A stretch of 17,431 bases of DNA, from assembly GCA_013697465.1 (NCBI GenBank), contig JACCWU010000246.1:1-17431 (forward strand), given 5' to 3'. Below, piece after piece: positions 1-8,190 of the stretch (within the stretch, counting starts at the first letter, position 1; the number at the start of each line of letters is the position of its first letter). Below the pieces are notes generated by a model. That model ran no database searches and was not told where the DNA came from. It saw nothing but the letters and a program-made list of their open reading frames with translations. The DNA comes from Actinomycetota bacterium. GTDB lineage: Bacteria; Actinomycetota; Thermoleophilia; Gaiellales; Gaiellaceae. The position numbers were made by a program, and so were the translations under genes.

Positions 1-270
1 GGTGAGTCGTTGAGCCTCCAGTACCACGAGGTGAAGGACGAGTCCTGGCTCGTGCAGGAGGGGCGTGCGCGGCTGGAGCTGGGCGGCGTCGGCGGCAAGC
101 TCGAGGCGGTCGAGATCGGGGAAGGCGACGCGTTCCACTTCCCACCGGGAACGGTGCACCGCGTGTCGGCGATGGAAGACACGCTCGTGATCGAGGTCTC
201 GACGCCGCAGATCGACGATGTCGTTCGTCTCGAGGACCGGTATGGGAGAGAAGGCACCTCGGCGCCGTAG
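1..270 (+). CDS. Cupin domain protein, mannose-6-phosphate isomerase-like (5' partial)
   Basis: The reading frame is open from the first base, so the gene starts upstream and only the last 89 residues are seen. Both cupin motifs are visible. Motif 1 reads QYHEVKDE followed six residues later by Gly, with Gln in place of the usual first His. Motif 2 is GDAFHFPPGTVH, matching G-x5-P-x-G-x2-H. The tail DDVVRLEDRYGR resembles the single-domain cupins related to type II phosphomannose isomerases, which interconvert mannose-6-P and fructose-6-P in the cytoplasm; substrate here is inferred. It ends 16 nt before the preferred mtnA start, so it is probably the first visible gene of that operon. A TTG at position 10 is in frame, but the cupin fold needs more sequence upstream. 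Confidence 0.75.
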   Translation, partial: GESLSLQYHEVKDESWLVQEGRARLELGGVGGKLEAVEIGEGDAFHFPPGTVHRVSAMEDTLVIEVSTPQIDDVVRLEDRYGREGTSAP

Positions 271-286
271 CGCGGGGTCGGGTGCG

Positions 287-1243
287 ATGGCCGAGCTGGA
301 ACCGACACGGATCGTCAGGCTGGAAGAAGACGCCGTTGTGATCCTCGATCAACGCCGGCTTCCGGACGAGGAGGTCGAACTACGCCTTCGTTCGACCGAC
401 GAGCTGGCGGACGCGATCACGGAGCTGGCGATCCGTGGCGCACCTGCCATCGGGATCGCCGCCGCCTACGGCTACGCCCTCGCCGCGGCGAAAGCCGAGA
501 ACCTGGAATACGCGTACGAGCGACTCGTCGCTGCCCGCCCGACCGCGGTGAACCTCCGCTGGGCGCTCGACGAGATGTGCGGCGACCCGACACCGGCGCG
601 CGCGAGGGCGATCCACGACGCCGAGGTCGAGCGCTGCCGGCGGATGGCCGGGCACGCTGCCGGGCTTCTCGCGCCCGAGTCTCGAGTTCTCACGCACTGC
701 AATGCGGGCGGTCTGGCGACGGGTGGATATGGATCGGCGCTCGGCGCCGTGCGGGCTGCGTGGGAGCGAGGGCTTGTCGCGCACGTCTGGGTCGGCGAGA
801 CGCGTCCGCTGCTGCAGGGCGCTCGGCTCACCGCGTGGGAGCTCGAGTCGCTCGGCATCCCCTTTGCCGTGATCGCCGACTCCGCAGCTGCAGCGGCGAT
901 GGCTGCCGGCGAGGTCGACGCCGTCGTCACCGGCGCCGACCGGATCGCCGCGAACGGAGACACCGCAAACAAGATCGGTACGTACACGCTTGCCGTCGCC
1001 GCGCACCATCATGGCATCCCGTTGTATGTCGTCGCGCCCACTTCGACTCTCGACCCGATCGCAGCCACGGGCGCGGACATCCCGATCGAGCAGCGCGACT
1101 CGGCTGAGATCACGACGCGCTTCGCGGCGCGAAATCCCGCTTTCGACATCACTCCGGCCGAGCTGATCTCGGCGATCGTCACCGAGCAGGGGGTTCACAG
1201 AGCTCCATATGAGGTATCGCTACCTGCGATGGTGCGCGCATGA
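287..1243 (+). CDS. mtnA: S-methyl-5-thioribose-1-phosphate isomerase
   Basis: MtnA converts 5-methylthioribose-1-phosphate to 5-methylthioribulose-1-phosphate in methionine salvage; it belongs to the eIF2B-alpha/beta/delta-related isomerases. Visible hallmarks are IRGAPAIGIAAAYG near the N-terminus, THCNAGGLATGG with the catalytic Cys138, ETRPLLQGARLTAWEL, and VTGADRIAANGD with the catalytic Asp218. The 80-residue Cys-Asp spacing matches the Bacillus enzyme (Cys160/Asp240). Gly170 replaces the Asp usual before ETRP. I prefer ATG 287 (318 aa) because conserved family sequence starts there; in-frame ATGs at 218 and 242 would add a Ser/Arg-rich leader overlapping the cupin gene. The stop overlaps the next start by 4 nt (ATGA). 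No other methionine-salvage gene is in view, so a related sugar-phosphate isomerase activity is possible. Confidence 0.88.
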   Translation: MAELEPTRIVRLEEDAVVILDQRRLPDEEVELRLRSTDELADAITELAIRGAPAIGIAAAYGYALAAAKAENLEYAYERLVAARPTAVNLRWALDEMCGDPTPARARAIHDAEVERCRRMAGHAAGLLAPESRVLTHCNAGGLATGGYGSALGAVRAAWERGLVAHVWVGETRPLLQGARLTAWELESLGIPFAVIADSAAAAAMAAGEVDAVVTGADRIAANGDTANKIGTYTLAVAAHHHGIPLYVVAPTSTLDPIAATGADIPIEQRDSAEITTRFAARNPAFDITPAELISAIVTEQGVHRAPYEVSLPAMVRA

Positions 1244-1974
1244 AGGCCCTGGTGCTTGCCGCCGGCTATGCGACGCGGCTCTATCCGCTGACGCTCGACC
1301 GGCCCAAGGCCCTCCTCGAGATCGGGGGGCGTCCGATGCTCGACCGGCTGCTCGAGCGACTGCAGGCGATGGGGGTCGACGAGACGATCGTCGTCACCAA
1401 TGCGAAGTTCACGCCGCACTTCGAGGAGTGGGCCCGCGGGAAGGAAGACGTGACGGTCGTGAACGACGGGACGACCTCGAACGAGGACCGGCTTGGCGCG
1501 ATCGGCGACCTCGCATTCGTGCTCGACGAGCTGAAGGTGGACGACGACCTCGTCGTGGTCGCCGGGGACAACCTGTTCGGCGACGACGTCTCCGGGTTCG
1601 CTGCGTACGCGCGCGAGGTCGACGCTCCCGTGCTCGCGGTCCACGACGTCGGCGACCTCGCGAGCATGAGCGAGTACAACCAGGTCGAGGTCGACGACAC
1701 GGGCCGCGTCCTCTTCATGGAGGAGAAGCCGGCCGACGCGCGGACCACGCTCGCCGGAATCGCGCTCTACTACTACCCGAGACACGTTCTTCCCCTGATC
1801 CGCCAGTACCTGGCCGAGGGGAACAACCCGGACCAGCCCGGGCGGCTGCCCGAGTGGCTGTACCCCCGCACCGCCGTCTACACGTGGCAGCTTCCGGGGG
1901 AGTGGTACGACATCGGCTCCGCGGAGACGCTCCGGGAAGCCGACACGATCTTTTCGCAGAGTCGTAGTACGTAG
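1240..1974 (+). CDS. Sugar-phosphate nucleotidyltransferase (NTP_transferase family)
   Basis: This 244-aa protein resembles enzymes that couple an NTP to a sugar-1-phosphate, releasing pyrophosphate (glucose-1-P thymidylyl- or uridylyltransferase, mannose-1-P guanylyltransferase type). The N-terminus has LAAGYATRLYPLT, a variant of the LAGGxGTRLxPLT nucleotide-binding signature, with Arg13 and PKALL (Lys23). VVVAGDNLF carries the metal-binding Asp110, and the C-terminal EWYDIGSAETLREAD matches the conserved DIG motif. Length is typical of a minimal catalytic domain without a C-terminal beta-helix. The start overlaps the mtnA stop by 4 nt, implying translational coupling. The cupin upstream may supply related sugar phosphates, but nucleotide and sugar specificity cannot be read from the sequence. 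Confidence 0.85.
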   Translation: MKALVLAAGYATRLYPLTLDRPKALLEIGGRPMLDRLLERLQAMGVDETIVVTNAKFTPHFEEWARGKEDVTVVNDGTTSNEDRLGAIGDLAFVLDELKVDDDLVVVAGDNLFGDDVSGFAAYAREVDAPVLAVHDVGDLASMSEYNQVEVDDTGRVLFMEEKPADARTTLAGIALYYYPRHVLPLIRQYLAEGNNPDQPGRLPEWLYPRTAVYTWQLPGEWYDIGSAETLREADTIFSQSRST

Positions 1975-1991
1975 CCGCCGACAATGGAGAC

Positions 1992-2657
1992 GTGCTCGAC
2001 GTGCTCGAGCTCCTCCTCCCCGAGCGCTGCGCCGTGTGCGCGCGCCCTGGAGCCGTGCTCTGCGCCGACTGCCGAGACACGCTCGTGCGGCTGCACGAGC
2101 CGCTCTGCGAACGCTGCGGGTCTCCGGGTCCGTGGCCCGTCCGCCGCTGCGCCGAGTGCGCGGGCCGGCGGCTCGCGTTCACACGTGCGCGCGCCGCGGT
2201 CGTGTACGACGAGCGCACGAGGCGGCTCGTGCGCGAGTGGAAGGAGCACGGACGGAGACGGCTCGCGCACGAGGCGGCTCGGCTCGTCGCCGCGGTTGTG
2301 CCCGCGGCGGCGGTCGACGCTCTCGTCCACGTACCGGGCGACCCGGAGCGGGCCTGGAGGCGTGGAGACGTCCCCCCGCGAGGACTCGCACGAGCACTCG
2401 GTCAGGAGTGGGGACTGCCCGCGTGCGAGCTCCTCCGCCGCGCGCGCTCGCTCCCGCCTCAGCGCGGGCTCTCGCTCGCGGACCGCCGCCGAAATGTCCG
2501 CGACGCTGTCGTCGCGACCGGTCCGCCGCCGCGCAGGGTGTGCCTCGTGGACGACGTGTACACCTCCGGAGCAACCGCCGACGCGTGCGCGTCGGCGCTC
2601 CGGCGAGCAGGCGCACGGCACATCGAAGTGGTGACTTTCGCCAGGGCGGTTCGTTAG
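1992..2657 (+). CDS. comF: ComF/ComFC-type phosphoribosyltransferase
   Basis: A 221-aa ComF family protein. The N-terminus carries a double zinc ribbon: Cys13/16/24/27 and Cys39/42/53/56. The C-terminal half is a type I phosphoribosyltransferase domain with the PRPP-binding loop VCLVDDVYTSGAT (acidic pair Asp187/Asp188). ComFC proteins assist DNA uptake in competent bacteria, but many non-competent bacteria keep a homologue whose role is unclear. The GTG start has a GGAG only 2 nt upstream; GTG 2001 is an in-frame alternative with better spacing (11 nt). It follows the nucleotidyltransferase gene by 17 nt, so it is probably in the same operon. Its stop codon overlaps the putative -10 box of hpf. 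The protein is very Arg/Ala-rich, as expected at this GC content. Confidence 0.85.
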   Translation: MLDVLELLLPERCAVCARPGAVLCADCRDTLVRLHEPLCERCGSPGPWPVRRCAECAGRRLAFTRARAAVVYDERTRRLVREWKEHGRRRLAHEAARLVAAVVPAAAVDALVHVPGDPERAWRRGDVPPRGLARALGQEWGLPACELLRRARSLPPQRGLSLADRRRNVRDAVVATGPPPRRVCLVDDVYTSGATADACASALRRAGARHIEVVTFARAVR

Positions 2658-2660
2658 ATT
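2631..2660 (+). promoter_or_regulatory. Putative promoter of hpf
   Basis: GTGACT (2631-2636, four of six matches to TTGACA) lies 18 nt before TAGATT (2655-2660), a good TANNNT -10 box. The expected transcription start is near 2667. The promoter lies in the 3' end of comF and gives hpf independent control, which fits a stress or stationary-phase gene. Confidence 0.45.
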
Positions 2661-2702
2661 GCGAGGGCGGTCTTCCTCGCGCAGCGACCCGAAAGGAGAG
2701 GC

Positions 2703-3101
2703 ATGCGGCTCCAGGTCAAGGCCCGCCACGGTCACCTCACCGACACGGCTCGAGCATACGCGGAGAAGCGGCTCGCGAAGCTCGACCGCCGCCTGCACGA
2801 CCTGACCCATGTGGAGGTGACGCTCTCGCAGGAGCAGAACCCCTCGATCGCCGAGGACCACACCGCGGAGGGCGTGGTCCACACGAAGGGGCCGACGATC
2901 GTCGCCCGGGAGTCTGCCGCGACCTACGAGGCCGCGATCGACCGGCTCGTCGACAAGCTCGAGCGCCAGATCGAGCGCTACCGCGACAAGCGGACACACG
3001 AGCCGCGCCGCACCGTCGCTCGGCAGAAGGAGGCAGCAGCGCACGCGCCGGTCGAGGAGCCCCAGGCGGACCTCCCGCCCGAGGACGAAGCAGCCGTATG
3101 A
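2703..3101 (+). CDS. hpf: Ribosome hibernation promoting factor, short form
   Basis: A 132-aa S30AE/RaiA family protein. Residues 1 to about 98 form the ribosome-binding domain, starting MRLQVKARHGHLTD, with TARAYAEKRLAKLDR and the AATYEAAIDRLVDKLERQI helix typical of the family. It is expected to bind the 30S decoding centre and silence ribosomes in stationary phase. The remaining ~34 residues are a charged, Pro/Ala-rich tail. The C-terminal dimerisation domain of long HPF, usual in Actinobacteria and needed for 100S dimers, is absent. An AAAGGAGAG Shine-Dalgarno sits just before the ATG (short, about 4-nt spacing). The hpf-secA neighbourhood is widely conserved, though here a convergent CNB gene intervenes. 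Confidence 0.87.
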   Translation: MRLQVKARHGHLTDTARAYAEKRLAKLDRRLHDLTHVEVTLSQEQNPSIAEDHTAEGVVHTKGPTIVARESAATYEAAIDRLVDKLERQIERYRDKRTHEPRRTVARQKEAAAHAPVEEPQADLPPEDEAAV

Positions 3102-3123
3102 GAAAGGTGCTTGTACTGGCGCT

Positions 3124-3516
3124 CTAGCTGCGCTCGAGACAGCGGGCGATCGTCTCCCTGAGAGCCGCGCCGACCTGCCGGGCCTCGCGCTCGAGTCGCC
3201 AGACGTCGCGGTTCATCACCGAGATGAGCCGCATCGGCGTCGTTGCGACGACGGTGGCGGTACGCCGTCCACCGGAGAGCACGGCGATCTCGCCGAAGAC
3301 GTCGCCGGGGCCGAGACTGCGAATCACCGTCCCTTGCTGCATGACGTCGGCCGTTCCGGCCGTGATCGCGAACATGGAGTAGCCGAAGTCACCTTCTCGG
3401 AGAAGCGTCGCTCCCATATCGACATCGAGCTCGGCGCACACGTCGGCGACCTGCTCCCGCTCGGCCGCGCCCATCCCGGCGAAGAGTGGAAGCGAGGCGA
3501 GCGCGACTGCGTCCAC
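3124..3516 (-). CDS. Stand-alone cyclic-nucleotide-binding domain protein (CNB-1)
   Basis: This 130-aa protein consists only of a CRP/CAP-like sensor domain. LPLFAG (9-14) opens the domain, REGD lies at 40-43, and the phosphate-binding cassette reads FGEIAVLSGGRRTA (FGE 74-76, Arg84/85), so the Arg that contacts the cyclic phosphate is kept. There is no helix-turn-helix, kinase or channel partner domain, so it is not a CRP regulator by itself. It may act as a cAMP/cGMP-responsive adaptor (inference). The GTG start has no Shine-Dalgarno but a TAGCGT box six bases upstream, suggesting leaderless expression. It converges on hpf (22-nt gap) and diverges from secA. It aligns without gaps at its key motifs to the CNB protein at 11737-12144. 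Confidence 0.8.
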   Translation of the reverse strand: MDAVALASLPLFAGMGAAEREQVADVCAELDVDMGATLLREGDFGYSMFAITAGTADVMQQGTVIRSLGPGDVFGEIAVLSGGRRTATVVATTPMRLISVMNRDVWRLEREARQVGAALRETIARCLERS

Positions 3517-3522
3517 GGGGCG

Positions 3523-3528
3523 ACGCTA
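3523..3528 (-). promoter_or_regulatory. Putative leaderless -10 box for CNB-1
   Basis: On the minus strand TAGCGT is followed by six bases (CGCCCC) and then the GTG start, so transcription would begin at the start codon. No -35 match or Shine-Dalgarno is visible. Confidence 0.4.
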
Positions 3529-3623
3529 GCACCGTGGCGGTGAAGCTCTGGTGCAGGCCCGGTGACAACCTGGTGAGCAGGCGTGAGCGGGTCCGAGCAG
3601 GCGGACCATCGACCGGGAGTCGG

Positions 3624-3629
3624 TACCCT
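3624..3629 (+). promoter_or_regulatory. Putative -10 box for secA (near-leaderless)
   Basis: TACCCT fits TANNNT and sits eight bases before the secA ATG, which has no Shine-Dalgarno (the preceding bases are AGCCCCC). The predicted leader is 0-2 nt. No convincing -35 element is seen. Confidence 0.4.
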
Positions 3630-3637
3630 TAGCCCCC

Positions 3638-6301
3638 ATGTCCACGGAGATCGGCGGGCGGTTCGAGCGCGTCCTGCGCATGGGCGAGGGACGCCGGCTC
3701 AAGCGCCTGCAGGAGCAGGCGGCGTACATCGGAACCCTCGAGCCGGACTTTGAGGCGCTCTCCGACGACGAGCTCGCGGCGAAGACCGCGGAGTTCAAGC
3801 AGCGGATCGAGAACGGCGAGCCGCTGGAGGAGATCATCTTCGATGCCTACGCGGCGGTCCGGGAGGCGTTCAGGCGGACGATCGGCGTTCGGCTCTTCGA
3901 CGTCCAGCTCATGGGCGGCATCGTGCTCCACGAGGGCGACATCGCCGAGATGAAGACCGGCGAGGGCAAGACGTTCGTCGCCGTCCAGCCGCTTTACCTG
4001 AACGGCCTCACGGGCAATGGCGTCCACCTCGTCACCGTGAACGACTACCTCGCCAAGCGCGACGCCGAGTGGACGCGGCCCGTGTACGAGAAGCTCGGCA
4101 CCACGGTTGGTGTCATCCAGAACCTCATGCCGTTCGCGGAGCGCCGGGTCGCGTACGGCGCCCACGTCACGTACGGAACGAACTCGGAGTTCGGGTTCGA
4201 CTACCTGCGCGACAACATGGCAGTGTCGCTGGAGGGCACCGTGCAGCGGAGCCACGCGTTCGCGATCGTGGACGAGGTCGACTCGATCCTCGTGGACGAG
4301 GCGCGGACGCCGCTCATCATCTCCGGCGAGCCCGAGATGGCGGCCGAGACCTACTACCAGTTCGCGAGGGTGGTCAAGACGCTCGAGGGCCAGCCGGCGA
4401 CGCGCAAGTCGGCGAAGGGCGAGGACGAGACGGAGCTCTCGGGCGCCGACTACCTCTACGACGAGAAGTTCAAGACCGTCTCACCCGCGCAGACCGCCTA
4501 CGAGCAGGTCGAGCGCTCGCTCGGTATCGAGAACCTCTTCGATCCGAGCCACGTCATCCTCGTCAACCACCTGCAGCAGGCCCTGAAGGCCCAGTCGCTC
4601 TACAAGCGCGACGTCGACTACGTCGTCCAGGAGGGCGAGGTGAAGATCGTCGACGAGTTCACGGGCCGCATCATGGAAGGGCGGCGCTGGAGCGAGGGCC
4701 TGCACCAGGCGATCGAGGCCAAGGAGGGTGTCCGCATCCGCGAGGAGAACGTCACTCTCGCCACGATCACGCTCCAGAACTACTTCCGCCTGTACGAGAA
4801 GCTCGCGGGGATGACCGGTACGGCGAAGACCGAGGAGAAGGAGTTCGTCGAGATCTACGGGCTGCACGTCGTCGAGATCCCGACGAACGAGTCCGTCGCC
4901 CGCCTGGATCAGAACGACTACATCTTCAAGACACCCGACGCGAAGTTCGCGGCGGTGCTCGAAGACATCGTCCAGCGCCACGAGGCCGGCCAGCCGGTTC
5001 TCGTCGGCACGATCGCGGTGGAGACCTCGGAGTTCCTCTCCGAGCTCCTGAAGCGCAAGGGCATCCCGCACAACGTCCTGAACGCGAAGGAGCACGAGCG
5101 CGAGGGGGAGATCATCAAGGATGCGGGCCAGCGGGGCGCGGTCACGATCGCGACCAACATGGCCGGCCGCGGCGTGGACATCAAGCTCGGCGAGGGCGTC
5201 GTGGAGGTCGGTGGTCTCTACGTCCTCGGTACGGAGCGGCACGAGGCGCGCCGGATCGACAACCAGCTACGCGGCCGCGCGGGCCGGCAGGGCGACGCCG
5301 GGGAGTCCCGCTTCTACCTCTCCGGTCAGGACGACCTCGTCCGCCTCTTCGCCGGCGACCGAATCCACAACATCATGAATCGTTTCAAGATCCCGGACGA
5401 CCAGCCGATGGAGGCCGGGATCCTCTCCAAGCAGATCGAGAACGCCCAGAAGAAGGTCGAGGAGCAGAACTTCGTCGCGCGCAAGAACGTCCTCAAGTAC
5501 GACGACGTCATGAACACGCAGCGCATGGTCATCTACGAGCAGCGCCGCCGGGTGCTCGAGGGCGACGACCTGTCCGAGGAGGTCCGAGGCTGGATCGAGG
5601 AGACGGTGGAGGCGGGCGTTCAGCAGCTCACGGACTCGGAGTTCGACGAGGACTGGGACATCGAGGGCCTCATCACCCACATGCAGTCGCTCTACGGAAC
5701 CGACATCACGCTCGAGGAGCTCGCGGAGGAAGGTGTCGACCTCACGGACCGCGAGTCGCTGCGCGCAGAGTTCGTCGAGGACGCGCTCGAGACCTACGCA
5801 GAGCGGGAGCAGGAGCTCGGCTCGGATCTCGCCCGCGAGGTCGAGCGCTACGTGATCCTCCAGGTGGTCGACCTGCGCTGGCGCGAGCATCTTGAGGCGA
5901 TGGACTACCTCCGTGAGGGCGTGCACCTGCGCGCGTTCGCCCAGAAGGACCCCCTCGTCGAATACCGCGGCGAAGGGCACGTCATGTTCGAGGAGCTCAG
6001 CCAGGCGATCCGGCAGGAGGTCGTTTTCACCCTGTTCCACGTCGCCGTGCAGATCGAGGAGCCGGCGCTCGAGCCGATGCAGGCATCGGGCGGCAACCTC
6101 CAGTACGAGCACGAGACCTCCGCCGGCGCCGACGCGATCGCCGCCGCAGGGAGCAGCGCCGCGACCGCGCTCGCCGCTCCCCCCGTCTCCGCGGGGTTGG
6201 GCGTGCAGCAGCAGGCGGTCAACGAGCACAAGGACATCGGCCGGAACGACCCCTGCTGGTGCGGCTCGGGCAAGAAGTACAAGCGCTGCCATGGAGCCTG
6301 A
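3638..6301 (+). CDS. secA: Protein translocase ATPase SecA
   Basis: An 887-aa SecA, the cytoplasmic ATPase that drives preproteins through SecYEG; full length for the family. Walker A is MKTGEGKT (105-112) and the Walker B/DEAD-like motif is DEVDSILVDEA (from Asp212). TNSEFGFDYLRDN, ATNMAGRGVDIKL and QLRGRAGRQGD are the expected NBD motifs. A low-complexity Ala/Ser/Gly linker leads to a C-terminal SEC-C zinc motif, CWCGSGKKYKRCH (Cys873, Cys875, Cys884, His885), the site for SecB or ribosome contact in the family. The ATG start is supported by the typical N-terminal sequence and by a TACCCT box eight bases upstream. Its last 11 nt overlap the PAP2 gene, suggesting co-transcription. Whether a second SecA (SecA2) exists cannot be told from this window. 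Confidence 0.97.
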   Translation: MSTEIGGRFERVLRMGEGRRLKRLQEQAAYIGTLEPDFEALSDDELAAKTAEFKQRIENGEPLEEIIFDAYAAVREAFRRTIGVRLFDVQLMGGIVLHEGDIAEMKTGEGKTFVAVQPLYLNGLTGNGVHLVTVNDYLAKRDAEWTRPVYEKLGTTVGVIQNLMPFAERRVAYGAHVTYGTNSEFGFDYLRDNMAVSLEGTVQRSHAFAIVDEVDSILVDEARTPLIISGEPEMAAETYYQFARVVKTLEGQPATRKSAKGEDETELSGADYLYDEKFKTVSPAQTAYEQVERSLGIENLFDPSHVILVNHLQQALKAQSLYKRDVDYVVQEGEVKIVDEFTGRIMEGRRWSEGLHQAIEAKEGVRIREENVTLATITLQNYFRLYEKLAGMTGTAKTEEKEFVEIYGLHVVEIPTNESVARLDQNDYIFKTPDAKFAAVLEDIVQRHEAGQPVLVGTIAVETSEFLSELLKRKGIPHNVLNAKEHEREGEIIKDAGQRGAVTIATNMAGRGVDIKLGEGVVEVGGLYVLGTERHEARRIDNQLRGRAGRQGDAGESRFYLSGQDDLVRLFAGDRIHNIMNRFKIPDDQPMEAGILSKQIENAQKKVEEQNFVARKNVLKYDDVMNTQRMVIYEQRRRVLEGDDLSEEVRGWIEETVEAGVQQLTDSEFDEDWDIEGLITHMQSLYGTDITLEELAEEGVDLTDRESLRAEFVEDALETYAEREQELGSDLAREVERYVILQVVDLRWREHLEAMDYLREGVHLRAFAQKDPLVEYRGEGHVMFEELSQAIRQEVVFTLFHVAVQIEEPALEPMQASGGNLQYEHETSAGADAIAAAGSSAATALAAPPVSAGLGVQQQAVNEHKDIGRNDPCWCGSGKKYKRCHGA

Positions 6302-6893
6302 CCCCTCGGGGTCGCGCTTCCGACAAGCACTACTCGCCGCTCTCGCTCTAGTCAGCGTGGCGACATTCGTCGCTCTTGCCGCGGGTTTCTGGATCGGGAC
6401 GACCACGACGACTCCGGCGCACGACCCGCCGGATTGGGCCCGCGCTCTCGGTGGCGCAGGAAGCTGGAAGGTGCTTCCGCTCCTCGCGCTCGTCTCGGGT
6501 CTTGGTCTTGCGCTCGCCGGCCGGCGTCGAGCCGCGGTGTCTCTCGTCGCCGCGGTCGGTGGCGCGGGCGTTCTCGCGTATGTGGCGAAAGTGTTGCTTC
6601 AGTTCCTTGGCGCGGACGACGACGGAGGGCGGCTCTCGGACTATCCGAGTGCGCACGTCGCCACGACGATCGCGTTCGCCGGCGCGGCGGCGGGGCTGGT
6701 CTGGCTCCGGTTCCACTCGGTCGTCGTTCGTACGCTTGCGGTTGGTCTGGCCGTGACCGCCATGCTCGCGATGGGCTGGGCTCGCGTGGCGGAAGGGAGC
6801 CACTCGGTGCTCGACGCCGTCGGCGGTGCGGTTCTGGCGGTCGGCTGGCTGGCGGCGTGCGCCTGGTTCGTGAAGCCAAGTTGCAACTTGTAA
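6291..6893 (+). CDS. PAP2-like membrane phosphatase, motif 1 degenerate
   Basis: A 200-aa multi-pass membrane protein. Hydrophobic segments lie at about 12-35, 60-77, 82-106, 123-136, 145-162 and 176-193. PSAH (119-122) matches PAP2 motif 2 (PSGH), and Arg165-x5-His171-x3-Asp175 matches motif 3 with its catalytic His and charge-relay Asp. The usual motif 1 (K-x6-RP) is not clear: Lys100 is followed by Arg114 and no RP. PAP2 enzymes remove phosphate from lipid phosphates such as phosphatidic acid or undecaprenyl pyrophosphate; the substrate here is unknown. The ATG overlaps the secA end by 11 nt. The last six residues (KPSCNL) and the TAA stop lie in or at the edge of a palindromic repeat, so the natural C-terminus may have been replaced. 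Confidence 0.72.
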   Translation: MEPDPSGSRFRQALLAALALVSVATFVALAAGFWIGTTTTTPAHDPPDWARALGGAGSWKVLPLLALVSGLGLALAGRRRAAVSLVAAVGGAGVLAYVAKVLLQFLGADDDGGRLSDYPSAHVATTIAFAGAAAGLVWLRFHSVVVRTLAVGLAVTAMLAMGWARVAEGSHSVLDAVGGAVLAVGWLAACAWFVKPSCNL

Positions 6894-6901
6894 CTTGGCT
6901 T
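6873..6901 (+). repeat. Palindromic repeat, copy 1
   Basis: Perfect 10-bp arms AAGCCAAGTT (6873-6882) and AACTTGGCTT (6892-6901) flank a 9-nt loop. Inside is a second perfect palindrome, CAAGTTGCAACTTG (6877-6890). The element contains the TAA stop of the PAP2 gene. Bases 6874-6897 match 6927-6950 at 23 of 24 positions. It is AT-richer than its surroundings and has no T-tract, so it is better explained as a REP/MITE-like element or protein-binding site than as an intrinsic terminator. Confidence 0.7.
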
Positions 6902-6926
6902 CCACGCGTGAGCTCGGCGGGCAATC

Positions 6927-6950
6927 AGCCAAGTTGCAAGTTGTAACTTG
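6927..6950 (+). repeat. Palindromic repeat, copy 2
   Basis: This second copy starts 53 nt after the first and differs at one base (G at 6940 for C at 6887). CAAGTT (6930-6935) and AACTTG (6945-6950) can pair. The outer GGCTT arm of copy 1 is replaced by TGTG. No further copy was noticed in the window. Confidence 0.65.
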
Positions 6951-6986
6951 TGTGTAGTCCAGAGCACCGACGCGCGCCGAGCTGCC

Positions 6987-7005
6987 TTGTGGCTCTGAGC
7001 CGCAA
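6987..7005 (+). terminator. Possible hairpin between the PAP2 gene and prfB
   Basis: Bases 6987-6994 (TTGTGGCT) can pair with 6998-7005 (AGCCGCAA), giving 8 bp including one G-U pair around a 3-nt loop. There is no T-run. It could end the secA-PAP2 transcript or be incidental. The rest of the 180-nt gap (6894-7073) holds the repeats, this hairpin and the prfB -10 box; I saw no RNA gene in it. Confidence 0.25.
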
Positions 7006-7061
7006 AGCAGAGCACAAACGATGCGATACGAGAGAAGCGATGGGTCCTCTTCTGCCCGCGC

Positions 7062-7067
7062 TACCCT
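7062..7067 (+). promoter_or_regulatory. Putative leaderless -10 box for prfB
   Basis: TACCCT is followed by six bases (CTCTGC) and the GTG start at 7074. A -10 box ending at -7 puts transcription start exactly on the start codon. There is no Shine-Dalgarno and no clear -35 box. Confidence 0.5.
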
Positions 7068-7073
7068 CTCTGC

Positions 7074-8178
<1,105 letters not shown>

Positions 8179-8190
8179 GAGCCCGCCGGA

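Noticed and set aside
218..286. Longer mtnA start at ATG 218
   Set aside because: The added residues overlap the cupin gene, are Ser/Arg/Gly-rich and do not resemble MtnA; family similarity starts after ATG 287.
380..1198. Open minus-strand frame of 272 codons antisense to mtnA
   Set aside because: Shadow of mtnA, whose catalytic Cys and Asp are in the plus frame.
3098..3127. Nine-codon frame MRKVLVLAL overlapping the hpf stop
   Set aside because: It has ATGA overlap and a hydrophobic look but ends after nine residues and runs into the convergent CNB-1 gene; I could not support it as a gene or a remnant.
4069..5895. Open plus-strand frame of 608 codons
   Set aside because: It is the alternative frame of secA, Arg/Gly-rich without motifs.
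6902..7073. Possible tRNA or small RNA in the prfB upstream gap
   Set aside because: No cloverleaf, T-loop consensus or promoter-hairpin-T-run arrangement was found; only the repeats, one modest hairpin and the prfB -10 box.
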